A stretch of DNA of 64,000 nucleotides from Bacteroidota bacterium (GCA_016124275.1 WGOA01000052.1:1-64000); one strand, 5' to 3'; shown: positions 25,721-34,004, numbered from the stretch's first letter. Numbers and translations: made by a program. Notes: a model not told the origin generated them from the sequence alone.

Positions 25721-25828
25721 ATGGTTTGTTCTGTTCGTTGGGGTTAACCGTTGAAGCGCCGTGCGAACTTCGATTAAGGGCTCTTTCCGAAGAAAAACAC
25801 CTAAACGTTCAACGGGAACGGAAGCGAA

Positions 25829-26482
25829 TTATTGCTTGGTGAACACTGCGTCGCAGGTCAGCACACTGGCGCCGTCATCGGCGGAGTAGTCCAGGGTGAA
25901 GACCATGGCCGTGGTGGTGCCGGTGGTCAGAACGCCTGATCCCACAAAGGTGGCACCGCCGATAGCGTCGTCCACGCCAACATTGCTGTTGGTGTCGCCG
26001 GTCAGGTTGAGGTCAACCAGAACCGACAAACCGTAGTTGCCGAAATTGCTGACAATAACCGTGTTGGGGTCCGCACCAGCCGTGATGGTTACGTCGTAGG
26101 TGTAGGTATTTCCGTCGCTGCAGTCTTCCACCACTTCGTAAACACCGGCAAAGTCGCTGCCTTGGGCAAAGACGTGCACGGTGCGAACTTCTGATCCGGT
26201 GTTGCCGGCATCGTCAGTGGCGCTGTAGAGGATGTCGTAGCTGCCTACTTCGTTGGTGTTCAGCGCGCTGTCGTCCACGTTGATGGTGGCAATGACGCCA
26301 TCTTCGGTATCCGTGGCTTCTGCACCGGCTTCGGTGTAGGTTCCGCCCAGTTCAACGAACTCGGGGCTGTCGCCCAAAAGGGTGATGATGGGGCTGTTCA
26401 AATCATCTTCGGTACACTGGGTGAACAGAAGAACGGCCAGGGAGAGGGCCAGAAACTTAATGCTTTTGCTGAAATTGGTCAT
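25829..26482 (-). CDS. DUF5011-like lipoprotein (paralogue 3 of 3)
   Basis: The function is unknown. From the ATG at 26482 (MTNFSKSIKFLAL) it is a 217 aa lipoprotein with lipobox AVLLFTQCTEDD, a DUF5011-like domain (SPEFVELGGTYTEAGAEATDTEDG ... VGSYDILYSATDDAGNTGSEVRTVHVFA) and the shared C-terminal domain (VYEVVEDCSDGNTYTYDVTI ... VLTCDAVFTKQ). The track start at 26545 is a TTG inside a promoter element and would place 21 non-signal residues first. It has its own promoter facing a + strand promoter. Confidence 0.68.
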   Translation of the reverse strand: MTNFSKSIKFLALSLAVLLFTQCTEDDLNSPIITLLGDSPEFVELGGTYTEAGAEATDTEDGVIATINVDDSALNTNEVGSYDILYSATDDAGNTGSEVRTVHVFAQGSDFAGVYEVVEDCSDGNTYTYDVTITAGADPNTVIVSNFGNYGLSVLVDLNLTGDTNSNVGVDDAIGGATFVGSGVLTTGTTTAMVFTLDYSADDGASVLTCDAVFTKQ

Positions 26483-26532
26483 GGTCTTGGATTTAGGTTT
26501 GATACCAGGTGGCTTGCTAATGATAGCTGTGC

Positions 26533-26550
26533 TAATTTTGCGCAAAAATA
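26533..26550. promoter_or_regulatory. two face-to-face -7 elements 2 bp apart
   Basis: TAATTTTG on the + strand (26533-26540) and TATTTTTG on the - strand (26550-26543) point at each other across a CG dinucleotide. They would drive the small repeat lipoprotein to the right and paralogue 3 to the left, with 5' ends overlapping by a few bases. Confidence 0.5.
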
Positions 26551-26633
26551 GGTCTACCGCCGCGATTAATACAACCGGGGTTCAATTGGCCTCAAAATTG
26601 ATTCTTTCGAATCGTACCCAAACCAGCAAATCC

Positions 26634-27017
26634 ATGAAAATTCAAATTCTCGCCCTCGCTTTGGGCACAACGTTGGCCTTCAGCAGCTGCAACAGCGGCG
26701 CAGACCAAATTGCCACCCTTGAAACCCAGCTAACCGAGCAAAAACAAGCCTTGGTGGACACCGTGGCCTATTTCACCACCGCCATGTCCGACATGCAATT
26801 CCAAATGGACAGCATCAATGCTGAGCTTGCCAAATTCACTGCTGTCGTGGCCAGCCCTGGCACTTCAACCAAAAAACCTGCAGCTCCTGCTAAGCCAACC
26901 GGTGAAATTGACGTGACTAAGAAAGGCGGTGGAGACGCCCCAAAGATTGACGTAACCAAGAAAGGCGGCGGTGATGCTCCCAAGATTGACGTAACCAAGA
27001 AAGGTGGCGGAAACTGA
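26634..27017 (+). CDS. small coiled-coil lipoprotein with 13-residue repeats
   Basis: The function is unknown. The real start is the ATG at 26634 (MKIQILALALGTTLAFSSC), giving 127 aa with a clear lipobox LAFSSCNSG; the track's upstream 84 codons are not signal-like. A heptad-patterned segment follows (IATLETQLTEQKQALVDTVAYFTTAM), then an Ala/Pro/Lys linker, then IDVTKKGGGDAPK repeated twice plus a partial third copy ending GGGN. The overall plan (lipid anchor, helix, basic flexible tail) suggests a periplasmic spacer or peptidoglycan-contacting protein, which is inference. A strong terminator follows. Confidence 0.7.
   Translation: MKIQILALALGTTLAFSSCNSGADQIATLETQLTEQKQALVDTVAYFTTAMSDMQFQMDSINAELAKFTAVVASPGTSTKKPAAPAKPTGEIDVTKKGGGDAPKIDVTKKGGGDAPKIDVTKKGGGN
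26907..27014 (+). repeat. 39-bp in-frame repeat, 2.8 copies
   Basis: Copies at 26907-26945, 26946-26984 and a partial copy at 26985-27014 encode IDVTKKGGGDAPK. Synonymous differences between copies show the protein sequence is maintained. Confidence 0.85.
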
Positions 27018-27052
27018 TCGTTAGTTTCTGATTGTCATCTGTTAACAGACAC

Positions 27053-27082
27053 AAAAAAACCGCCTTTCGGGGCGGTTTTTTT
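27053..27082. terminator. bidirectional intrinsic terminator
   Basis: CCGCC and GGCGG arms (27060-27064, 27071-27075) flanked by A7 on the left and T7 on the right. It can end both the small lipoprotein mRNA and the opposing KMO mRNA. Confidence 0.85.
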
Positions 27083-27101
27083 ATGCCTGGAATAGCCACA
27101 A

Positions 27102-27125
27102 ACTGCCCCTAACGGGCGGTTTTTG
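27102..27125 (+). terminator. second hairpin with T run
   Basis: ACTGCCC pairs with GGGCGGT (one G-T pair) around a 5-nt loop, followed by TTTTT. It lies 20 bp after the first terminator, as a backup on the + strand. Confidence 0.55.
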
Positions 27126-27150
27126 GGTCCTTCCAGGGCCATTTTTACGC

Positions 27151-28506
27151 TCAATGCCGCGCGGAAGGCTCCCGCGCTAACAAGAGCGCTTCAATGCGCT
27201 CCCAATATTCGTCCTGCCATTTTGATTCAAAATCAGGCCAGGTGAACATCCGGTCAAAAAGGGCTTGTTGCCGGTCCATTTCCGCTAAAGCGGTGGCGTA
27301 AGGCGTATCGCTGAAGGTCACCAATGAATAAACCGGTGTAAAGTGTGCCGGGTGGCGCTCCGCCACCTGAGCGGCAATTTTCTTTTGCAGCAAAAACCGG
27401 GGATCGGCCACTTTGTCGCGCATTTCCAAAAAATTTCGCTTGGCCAGCTCGGCGATGGCATCCCCATTGGGTTTGCGTTCCTGCTCAAACGCGCGGAAGA
27501 TCTGGCTCCAATCTTTGCCAGGTTGATCAATCAGCTGCGCAAGGGCACGGCAGTCTTCGAACCCGGCATTCATGCCCTGGCCGTAAAACGGCACAATGGC
27601 ATGGGCGGCGTCGCCGAGCAGTAGGGTGTTTTTGTACGCCCAGGGATAGCAGCGCACGGTGACCAACGCGGAGGTCGGGTTATCAAAAAAATCCTGCATC
27701 AAGGTGGGCATCAGGGCTTTTGCGTCGGCGAAGTAGCGGTCAAAATAGGCTTCTGCAAGCGCGGGCGTCTGGAGTGCATCAAAGCCTTCAGGTCCGTCAT
27801 ACGGGGCAAAGAGGGTGCAGGTAAAACTGCCGTCCAGGTTGGGCAGCGCGATGAGCATAAAGCTTTGCCGGGGCCAGATGTGCAGCGCTTCCGGGTCAAT
27901 GAGCCAGCCGCCATCTGCAGCCGGTGGAATCGTCAATTCTTTGTAGCCGTGGGGCAGGTAGTCTTGCTGGTAGTCAAAGCGGGGCCGGCGTTGCAGGCTG
28001 GAGCGCAGCGCGGAAAATGCGCCATCGGTGCCAAAAATTAATTCCGGGCGAAGGGTGTAGTTGCTGCCTGCAGCTTCGTCGCGCATGTGCAGGTCACCGT
28101 TTTCGAGGTTAAATTCCAGGCAGCTGTGCTCGAATTGAAAGGCTACGTTGGGATGCGCATCAGCGGCCTGCATCATGAGCAGGTTGAGTTCCCCGCGGCT
28201 TACCGAGTTAATGTATTGGCCGCTCTTACCATAAGGTTGAAAATGTTGTGTTCCGTCCAGGTCGTGAATCATGCGGCCGTGCATGGGCAGGCACAGGGGA
28301 AGAACGGCGTCTTTAAGACCGGCGCCTTCCAGGGCCAACAGCCCGCGGTCGGAGAGCGCCAGGTTGATGGATCGCCCGCCTCCGGCGCCGCGCGTGCGGA
28401 AGTCGGGGCGACGGTCAAACACGGTAATGCGGTGGCCGCGCTCGCCTAAATAAACAGACAACAGCGATCCCACCAGACCCGCTCCAATAACTGAAAATTG
28501 ACTCAT
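27151..28506 (-). CDS. kmo: kynurenine 3-monooxygenase
   Basis: This FAD enzyme hydroxylates L-kynurenine to 3-hydroxykynurenine with NADPH and O2. The 451 aa length fits. The dinucleotide motif is VIGAGLVGSLLSVYLGERGH, GGGRSINLALSDRG is a KMO hallmark, and the second FAD motif is LLGDAAHAIVPFYGQGMNAGFEDC (about residue 298). The C-terminus is shorter and less hydrophobic than the membrane anchor of the mitochondrial enzyme. It is the first step enzyme of the - strand block with kynU and haaO, which prepare 3-hydroxyanthranilate cleavage. Confidence 0.93.
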   Translation of the reverse strand: MSQFSVIGAGLVGSLLSVYLGERGHRITVFDRRPDFRTRGAGGGRSINLALSDRGLLALEGAGLKDAVLPLCLPMHGRMIHDLDGTQHFQPYGKSGQYINSVSRGELNLLMMQAADAHPNVAFQFEHSCLEFNLENGDLHMRDEAAGSNYTLRPELIFGTDGAFSALRSSLQRRPRFDYQQDYLPHGYKELTIPPAADGGWLIDPEALHIWPRQSFMLIALPNLDGSFTCTLFAPYDGPEGFDALQTPALAEAYFDRYFADAKALMPTLMQDFFDNPTSALVTVRCYPWAYKNTLLLGDAAHAIVPFYGQGMNAGFEDCRALAQLIDQPGKDWSQIFRAFEQERKPNGDAIAELAKRNFLEMRDKVADPRFLLQKKIAAQVAERHPAHFTPVYSLVTFSDTPYATALAEMDRQQALFDRMFTWPDFESKWQDEYWERIEALLLAREPSARH

Positions 28507-28515
28507 GATGTCTTG

Positions 28516-28523
28516 TAAAGTTA
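28516..28523 (-). promoter_or_regulatory. -7-like element TAACTTTA before KMO
   Basis: On the - strand TAACTTTA lies 9 nt before the KMO ATG, so KMO can be transcribed apart from the GH13 gene upstream. Confidence 0.4.
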
Positions 28524-28534
28524 GCGACCGGGCT

Positions 28535-29923
28535 CTAAGGTGTTACCAGGAGCCGCACCCCATAACCCTGCAGGATTAACAATGAGAACAAGGTATCGGT
28601 TTGGTTGTCGAGCGCATTTTGCCAAATGCTGCCCTGCCATTCCACCGGAACGGAAAAAGTTTGGGGCGTATCGCGGAGGTTGACCAGCACCACGGCACTT
28701 TCTGAACCCGCGTCTTTGCGGAAGGCCACCACGTTTTCATCCGAGCCATCCGAGAGCGCGTCAGCCTTGAGCGCAGGGCTTTGCGCATAGGTATTCAGCA
28801 ACTTGCGGTAGCGCGCCAACAGGTCGGGGTTTTGGTTCCAGTTGATGGGCGAGTTCCAGAAAAAGGGAAGGGGAGTGGCCCGGCCCACTTCCTGGCTGCC
28901 GTAGATCAGGGGCACGCCGCCCATGGTGGTGGCTAAGACGGAGGCGGCGAAGGCGCCGTCAATGCCTCCGAACAGCTCCACTGGCGTGGCATCCCACGCG
29001 CTTTCGTCGTGGTTGGTGGTGAAGCGCAATTTCTGTTTGGTAGCGGGAACGCCGCTCAATTCCGATTGACTGTTGCTCATCAGCGTCAGGGCACTTCCCC
29101 CGTTAAAGGCATCTTTGACCCGCCCGTAAAAATTCCAGGAGTAGTTCATCTGAAAGCCTGCAGTGAAATGGTCGTTGCGCTGCCCTTCAGCGAGCAAAAT
29201 CACGTTGCGACCAGGCATGTTGCTCAGGGTATCCAAGGCTCGTTTCCAAAAGCTGTAGGGCACATAATCGGCGGCATCGCAGCGGTAGCCATCTACGTTG
29301 GCCGCTAAAATCCAGTATTTGAGTGCGCTGATCATGGCGGTCTGCATATCCTGGTTGCTGAAATTGAGGTCCGCCACGTCCAGCCAGCCGGTGCCCGGCG
29401 GATGCACGACCTCGCCGTTGACCTGCGTGTACCATTCGGGCCTGCTCATCCAGGGGTTGTCCCATGCGGTGTGGTTGGCCACCCAGTCCAGGATCACGGC
29501 GATGCCGCGGTCATGCGCTGCCTGAACCAGCGAACGCAGATCATCCAGCGTTCCGTATTCGTTGCTCACTGCTTTGTAGTCGGCTACGGAGTAAGGAGAA
29601 TTCACGGAATTGATGCTGCCGATGGGGTGAATGGGCATGAGCCAGATGACATTGATGCCCAGCGATTGAATGGAATCCATTCTGGCTTCCACGCCCGCCA
29701 GATCACCACCAGGGCTGAAGGCCCGCAGGTTCACCTCGTACATGATCACGTCTTCGGTGGCCGGTACTCCGCTGAAGGGGGTTCCGTATGCCGGCGGGTC
29801 CGGTTCGGGCACGTACACGCTGTCAATGGGCGGGTCAATAGGAGGATCTATGGTTGGCAGATCTTCCTTGCAGGAAAACAACAATATGGGCAGGAAGCAA
29901 ATCAACAGGCAGCGGACGAACAT
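28535..29923 (-). CDS. GH13 alpha-amylase-family lipoprotein
   Basis: This hydrolyses or rearranges alpha-glucans at the cell surface or in the periplasm. The lipobox is LPILLFSCKED, followed by a Pro/Asp linker (IDPPIDPPIDSVYVPEPDPP). The catalytic domain keeps all three acids: nucleophile in VDGYRCDAADYV (about residue 214), acid/base in VILLAEGQR (about 242) and RFTTNHDES (about 304). The 462 aa length and a short C-terminal beta domain are usual. It is out of place in a tryptophan-degradation cluster, 8 nt after kynU, with no SusC/SusD pair nearby. Confidence 0.88.
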   Translation of the reverse strand: MFVRCLLICFLPILLFSCKEDLPTIDPPIDPPIDSVYVPEPDPPAYGTPFSGVPATEDVIMYEVNLRAFSPGGDLAGVEARMDSIQSLGINVIWLMPIHPIGSINSVNSPYSVADYKAVSNEYGTLDDLRSLVQAAHDRGIAVILDWVANHTAWDNPWMSRPEWYTQVNGEVVHPPGTGWLDVADLNFSNQDMQTAMISALKYWILAANVDGYRCDAADYVPYSFWKRALDTLSNMPGRNVILLAEGQRNDHFTAGFQMNYSWNFYGRVKDAFNGGSALTLMSNSQSELSGVPATKQKLRFTTNHDESAWDATPVELFGGIDGAFAASVLATTMGGVPLIYGSQEVGRATPLPFFWNSPINWNQNPDLLARYRKLLNTYAQSPALKADALSDGSDENVVAFRKDAGSESAVVLVNLRDTPQTFSVPVEWQGSIWQNALDNQTDTLFSLLILQGYGVRLLVTP

Positions 29924-29931
29924 AAGTTTAT

Positions 29932-31230
29932 CTATTTTTTCGAGGGGAGTTCGGCGCTTGCCTGTTCCAGGACTTCCTGAAGCACCCGGGCAAAATGGTA
30001 CACATCTTCGTAGCGGTTATACAGCGGAACGGGAGCGACGCGGATCACATCGGGCTCGCGCCAGTCTGCAATGATGCCCGCTTGCTTAAGGGCTTCAAAT
30101 ACCTCTTTGCCGTGTTGCTTGAACTGGATGGACAGTTGGCAGCCGCGCTGCGCGGGATCCGACGGGGTGATGATGCGAAAATCCGACGATTGGATTTGGT
30201 TCAACAGGTATTCCAGATACCCGGTTAACTGTTCGCTTTTGGTGCGCAGGGGCTCCATTCCGGCTTCGGCAAAAAGATCAAGGCTGGCGCGGTGAACCGC
30301 CATGGGCAGGACCGGCGCATTGCTCATTTGCCATCCGGCAGCGCCGGGTTGCGGGTGAAAACCGGGCTCCATGAGAAAGCGCGTTTCTTCGGAGTTTCCC
30401 CACCAACCGGCAAAGCGCGGCAAGTCAGATCGATTGGCATGCTTGTGGTGCACAAAAACGCCGCTGACGCCACCCGGTCCGGAATTGAGGTATTTGTAAC
30501 TGCACCAGACGGCAAAGTCAACCTCCCAGTCGTGCAGGCGAAGGGGTACATTTCCCACTGCGTGTGCCAGGTCATAGCCCACCACGGCTCCGGCTGCGCG
30601 CCCTGCTGCGGCAAGGGCAGGCAGGTCAAAAAACTGGCCGCTGTAGTAATTGACTCCGCCGATCAGGATCAGGGCCAATTCCTGGCCGTGTTCCTGGATA
30701 AACGCCAAAATGTCTTCGGTGCGGTGGGTTTGTTCGCCCGGCCGGAGCGGAAGCTCCAGGACTGCTTGTTCGGGGTCATAGCCGTGAAAGCGGGCCTGCA
30801 TTTCGGCAGCGTATTGGTCTGAGGGAAAAGCTTTGGCCTCGAGCAAAATTTTGTAGCGGCTCGGCGTAGGCCGGTAAAAACTGACCATCATCAGGTTCAG
30901 GTTCACCGACAGCGCGTTCATAACCACCACTTCGCCTGGCGAAGAAGCGCCTACCAATGCTGCCGTCTGGTGTTCAACCGTATGGTGGTAGTATAGCCAG
31001 GGGTTGCGGCTGTGCACGTGCCCTTCCACGCCCAGACGGGCCCAGTCTTCCAGTTCTGTGCGCACGTAATCCGCTGCGCTTTTGGGCTGAAGACCCAGGC
31101 TGTTGCCACAGAGGTAAACGGCGGGTTTGCCCTTCCATTCCGGATGGTGAAAGCGGTCCCGGAAATGTTTAAGCGGGTCTTTTTCGTCCAGTTGCCGGGC
31201 AAAGACCTGGCTGTTTTCAAACAATAACAT
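29932..31230 (-). CDS. kynU: kynureninase
   Basis: This PLP enzyme cleaves 3-hydroxykynurenine to 3-hydroxyanthranilate and alanine. The 432 aa protein matches the family along its length: YLCGNSLGLQPK near the N-terminus, VVVMNALSVNLNLMM, the aspartate region VVGYDLAHAVGNVPL, and the PLP lysine in VWCSYKYLNSGPGGVSGVFVH (Lys near 243), then RFAGWWGN. The start at 31230 is an ATG. Directly upstream, between haaO and kynU, lie two ATAACAT-based palindromic sites, so kynU probably has its own regulated promoter. Confidence 0.95.
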   Translation of the reverse strand: MLLFENSQVFARQLDEKDPLKHFRDRFHHPEWKGKPAVYLCGNSLGLQPKSAADYVRTELEDWARLGVEGHVHSRNPWLYYHHTVEHQTAALVGASSPGEVVVMNALSVNLNLMMVSFYRPTPSRYKILLEAKAFPSDQYAAEMQARFHGYDPEQAVLELPLRPGEQTHRTEDILAFIQEHGQELALILIGGVNYYSGQFFDLPALAAAGRAAGAVVGYDLAHAVGNVPLRLHDWEVDFAVWCSYKYLNSGPGGVSGVFVHHKHANRSDLPRFAGWWGNSEETRFLMEPGFHPQPGAAGWQMSNAPVLPMAVHRASLDLFAEAGMEPLRTKSEQLTGYLEYLLNQIQSSDFRIITPSDPAQRGCQLSIQFKQHGKEVFEALKQAGIIADWREPDVIRVAPVPLYNRYEDVYHFARVLQEVLEQASAELPSKK

Positions 31231-31244
31231 ATAATATTAAATGG

Positions 31245-31278
31245 ATAACATAAGTTATGATAACATAAATTATGTTAT
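31245..31278. promoter_or_regulatory. ATAACAT palindromic sites upstream of kynU
   Basis: ATAACATAA-A-TTATGTTAT (31260-31278) is a perfect 9-bp inverted repeat with a 1-bp centre. A partial copy, ATAACATAA-G-TTATG, begins exactly 15 bp to the left at 31245. The pair lies 15 bp before the kynU start and overlaps the haaO stop codon. The same half-site recurs at 37913-37944 in the other arm of the cluster. Confidence 0.7.
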
Positions 31279-31805
31279 GGAGAAGGTGGTTTTGGTGGTT
31301 CCATAACAGCTCCGCACGATTGGCAGGTGCGGTGCTCCTGGTTTTGGTAAAAGCGGGCCATGACCGGCGGTAGTTGCTTTACGATGTCGGTCATTTCAAA
31401 GTACTCCTCGTAGAGTTTGTTGCCGCAACTTTCACAAAACCAAAGCAGGCCGTCCTGTTCTCCCGGACTGCGGTGAAGTTCCATGACCAGGCCTACGCTG
31501 CCGGCAGGTCGTTGGGGAGAATGCGGCACCTTGGGCGGCAGCAGAAAAATTTCGCCCTGTTTAATGGGGATGGAAACCGGTTTGCCTTCATCGATGACGC
31601 GCAGCACCATGTCGCCTTCTATCATGTAGTAAAACTCTTCAGTTTCGTTGTAGTGGTAGTCTTTGCGGCCGTTCGGGCCGCCAACCACCATAACAATAAA
31701 GTCTTCGTTGTCATCGTACACCACCTGGTTGCCAACGGGTGGTTTGAGGCGGTCCCGGTGGTCGTTGATCCACTGCTGGAAATTGATCGCTTTGCGCAAG
31801 GCCAT
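31275..31805 (-). CDS. haaO: 3-hydroxyanthranilate 3,4-dioxygenase
   Basis: This non-haem iron cupin opens 3-hydroxyanthranilate to 2-amino-3-carboxymuconate semialdehyde (ACMS). With the ATG at 31805 (MALRKAINFQQWINDHRDRL) it is 176 aa, the size of bacterial homologues; the track's extra 16 residues are unlike the family. Iron ligands are in GRKDYHYNETEEFYYMIEGD (His, Glu) and PHSPQRP (His). The C-terminal CxxC pairs CESCG and CQSCG form the second, rubredoxin-like metal site known for the bacterial form. It precedes kynU with the operator between them. Confidence 0.94.
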   Translation of the reverse strand: MALRKAINFQQWINDHRDRLKPPVGNQVVYDDNEDFIVMVVGGPNGRKDYHYNETEEFYYMIEGDMVLRVIDEGKPVSIPIKQGEIFLLPPKVPHSPQRPAGSVGLVMELHRSPGEQDGLLWFCESCGNKLYEEYFEMTDIVKQLPPVMARFYQNQEHRTCQSCGAVMEPPKPPSP

Positions 31806-31855
31806 GACGGGGAGTTTTGGCTGTTTATGCCCGGCGCAAAGCCAGGCTCTCATCG

Positions 31856-31863
31856 TAAAGGTA
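31856..31863 (-). promoter_or_regulatory. -7-like element TACCTTTA before haaO
   Basis: On the - strand TACCTTTA would set a transcript start near the upstream ATG at 31853, leaving about a 45-nt leader before the preferred start at 31805. Confidence 0.35.
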
Positions 31864-31970
31864 AGGCTTTCGGCGGGGTCAGCGCAGCCTTGTTGTCCAT
31901 AGAACAGGTTGCAAGCGTACCTCCTAAACCAAAAAATGATTAGATTAGATTACCCTAAAAGCAAACCATA

Positions 31971-32195
31971 ATGGCAATACTGACCGTAGAGCTTATAGAT
32001 CCCCAGGTGAGGGCAATATTGGAACAACTTGCCAAGATGAATTTAATCAAGATTAAAGAAGATAAGGTGCCCTCAGAGCAGTTTGCAAACCTCTTAAACA
32101 AACTCAGAGCAAACGAAAAGGATGTTCCAGACCCGGGCGAAATATCAGCGGAAGTAGAGGCTGCCAGGGCCCTCAGAAAACAAAAGAATGGTTAA
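31971..32195 (+). CDS. putative antitoxin of a PIN-type toxin-antitoxin pair
   Basis: This is a 74 aa small charged protein. It has no obvious DNA-binding motif that I can name; the middle (LAKMNLIKIKED) and the acidic, helical C-terminus (PGEISAEVEAARALRKQKNG) resemble antitoxins whose tail wraps a PIN toxin. Its last codons overlap the PIN gene by 8 nt, the usual antitoxin-first arrangement. The sequence is markedly AT-richer than the flanking genes, consistent with recent acquisition between haaO and the Nramp-like gene. The assignment rests mainly on context. Confidence 0.65.
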   Translation: MAILTVELIDPQVRAILEQLAKMNLIKIKEDKVPSEQFANLLNKLRANEKDVPDPGEISAEVEAARALRKQKNG

Positions 32196-32604
32196 GGTGC
32201 CATTACGCGTTATACTTGACACCAATATTTGGATTAGCTATCTTATTTCGAGCAAATTAGCAAACATTGATTTGTTGCTTGAGAATGGGGTTATTCGATT
32301 GATATTCAGTGAAGAATCCTTGGAAGAGTTTATAGATGTAGCTAACCAACCCAAGTTCAGGAAATTTTTTACTCCTGAAGATATTGCAGTGTTGTTGGGG
32401 TTATTCACCTACTTCGCCGAAATGGTGGAGGTTAAGTCGGAAGTGGTTCAATGTCGAGATTTTAAAGATAATTTTTTGCTCGCCCTGGCAAAAGACAGTC
32501 ATGCGGATTACCTCATAACAGGGGATAAGGACTTATTGGAAATTGGAAGTTTTGAAAGTACACGTATCCTTACATGGTCAGAGTTTGAAAAGGTAGTGGG
32601 TTAA
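32188..32604 (+). CDS. PIN-domain toxin (COG1569-like ribonuclease)
   Basis: This is a putative RNase toxin of 138 aa. The PIN acidic residues are visible: first Asp in VILDTNIWISYL, Glu in FSEESLEEF, and Asp pairs in CRDFKDNFLLALAKDSHADYLITGDKDLLEI. The DTNIW and ADYLITGDKDLL segments are typical of the group annotated as 'putative toxin-antitoxin system toxin component, PIN family'. It overlaps the small gene upstream. The catalytic set appears complete, so the toxin is likely active. Confidence 0.85.
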   Translation: MVKVPLRVILDTNIWISYLISSKLANIDLLLENGVIRLIFSEESLEEFIDVANQPKFRKFFTPEDIAVLLGLFTYFAEMVEVKSEVVQCRDFKDNFLLALAKDSHADYLITGDKDLLEIGSFESTRILTWSEFEKVVG

Positions 32605-32686
32605 GAGGCATCGCTTAAAACCCCATAGACTAGGCTTGCTGAGCGTTTAAAGCTGAAGTTTAGTTCCGTAAAAGAGGATGGTAGCG

Positions 32687-33991
32687 TCAAGCGGAGCGCA
32701 GCACCAGATAATACACACTAAACCCGGTCAGGTAGAGCATGCCCAGCCAGCTCAGCGCGCGCAAAGCGCGGCCTGGACGAGCGGCTTCGGGGGTGTGTTT
32801 GCCGGTGACCAGGGCATAATTGGCCAGGGCAAAAAACGGGGCAGTAAGAAACGACAAGAGCGTGGCAAGGTCCACAAGGCTGCGCAGATCGGCGGCGAAT
32901 GAGCGGATGAGCAACAGGCCACCGGCCGCAACTGCGAGCAAGAGCGCAGGGTAGAGCCAGGCATGTCGGCCCTGATCGCTGCGATCGGGTTGTGGGGCGG
33001 ACGGTAGCCCTTCGCCCAAAAGCAACAGCGACTGGCGGAGCACCCGCGGCATAGCATCCAATACGGTGAGCGTGGTGCTGAACATGGTGGCCACCGCGGC
33101 CACAGCGATGGCAGCCCCAGCCAGAGGGCCCAGCGCAGAGCGGTACAGATCAATCAACAAGGCTGAAAAATCGGCGGGGGCAGACGGAAAATCGGGCGTG
33201 CTGCCGTACAGCATCCGGGCGCCGAGCAGGACAAAAATGACGGCAAGGATGGCCGTGCCGATGTACCCGACTCTGAAGTCAAACAGCGCGTCGCGGAGCG
33301 AAAAATCCGGTTGGTTCTTGCGTTTTTCCAGCGCCCATACCGAGTGCCAGACCGATAAATCAATGGGAGCGGGCATCCATCCCATGAGTCCGATAAGGAA
33401 AATGACGGCCAGCGGATCGGCGAAATGGAACGTTTTGAAGGGTCCGGCTGCAGGAGGCGCGGGCTGGCTAAAAGCCGCTGCGGCAGCGACCAGCGTAGCA
33501 ATACTGAGCAGGACAACGATGATTTTCATGCTGCTGTCCAACAGGCGATAGCGCCCAGCCAGAAGAAGCCCTGCGCTGACCAACAAGACCAGGGCACTCA
33601 TGTGCCAGGGAATCAGGGCCGTGCCCAGAACGTGTTGAACCAAGGCCGCGGTGACCCCGGTAACGGCGGCCTGAACGGTGAAGACCGTAGCCAGGGTCAG
33701 CAGCAGGTACAAGGCCAGCACCGCGTAGCCCAGGCGTTTGTAACCGGCCAACAGGCTCTCGCCGGTAGCCAGAGCATAGCGGGGGCCGAACTCAAAAAAA
33801 GGGTACTTCAAGGCGTTGGCCGCTACTACAGCAAAGAGCAAACCTAACCCGTATTCCGCACCGGCCCGGGTGCTTTGGTAAATGTGCGAAACGCCAACTG
33901 CGCTTCCCGCAAACAAGAGGCCCGGACCCAGGCGATGCCACCAGCGGAGGAGCGTTTGCGGCGCAGGAAGCGGAGAGGTGGTGTCGCGCAT
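32687..33991 (-). CDS. Nramp-related transporter with altered metal site
   Basis: This is an 11-helix-like membrane protein of 434 aa. It opens LGPGLLFAGSAVGVSHIYQSTRAGAEYGLG, matching Nramp helix 1 in position, but the DPGN metal-binding motif is replaced by a GVSH-type sequence. In helix 6 the canonical MPH is replaced by GWMPAPIDLSVW. Both changes remove known metal ligands, so transport of Mn2+ or Fe2+ should not be assumed. The family relation is supported by the overall hydrophobic pattern. It starts 13 nt after the TlpA-like gene, so the two may be cotranscribed. Confidence 0.8.
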   Translation of the reverse strand: MRDTTSPLPAPQTLLRWWHRLGPGLLFAGSAVGVSHIYQSTRAGAEYGLGLLFAVVAANALKYPFFEFGPRYALATGESLLAGYKRLGYAVLALYLLLTLATVFTVQAAVTGVTAALVQHVLGTALIPWHMSALVLLVSAGLLLAGRYRLLDSSMKIIVVLLSIATLVAAAAAFSQPAPPAAGPFKTFHFADPLAVIFLIGLMGWMPAPIDLSVWHSVWALEKRKNQPDFSLRDALFDFRVGYIGTAILAVIFVLLGARMLYGSTPDFPSAPADFSALLIDLYRSALGPLAGAAIAVAAVATMFSTTLTVLDAMPRVLRQSLLLLGEGLPSAPQPDRSDQGRHAWLYPALLLAVAAGGLLLIRSFAADLRSLVDLATLLSFLTAPFFALANYALVTGKHTPEAARPGRALRALSWLGMLYLTGFSVYYLVLRSA

Positions 33992-34004
33992 GGCCTGCCC
34001 CGGC

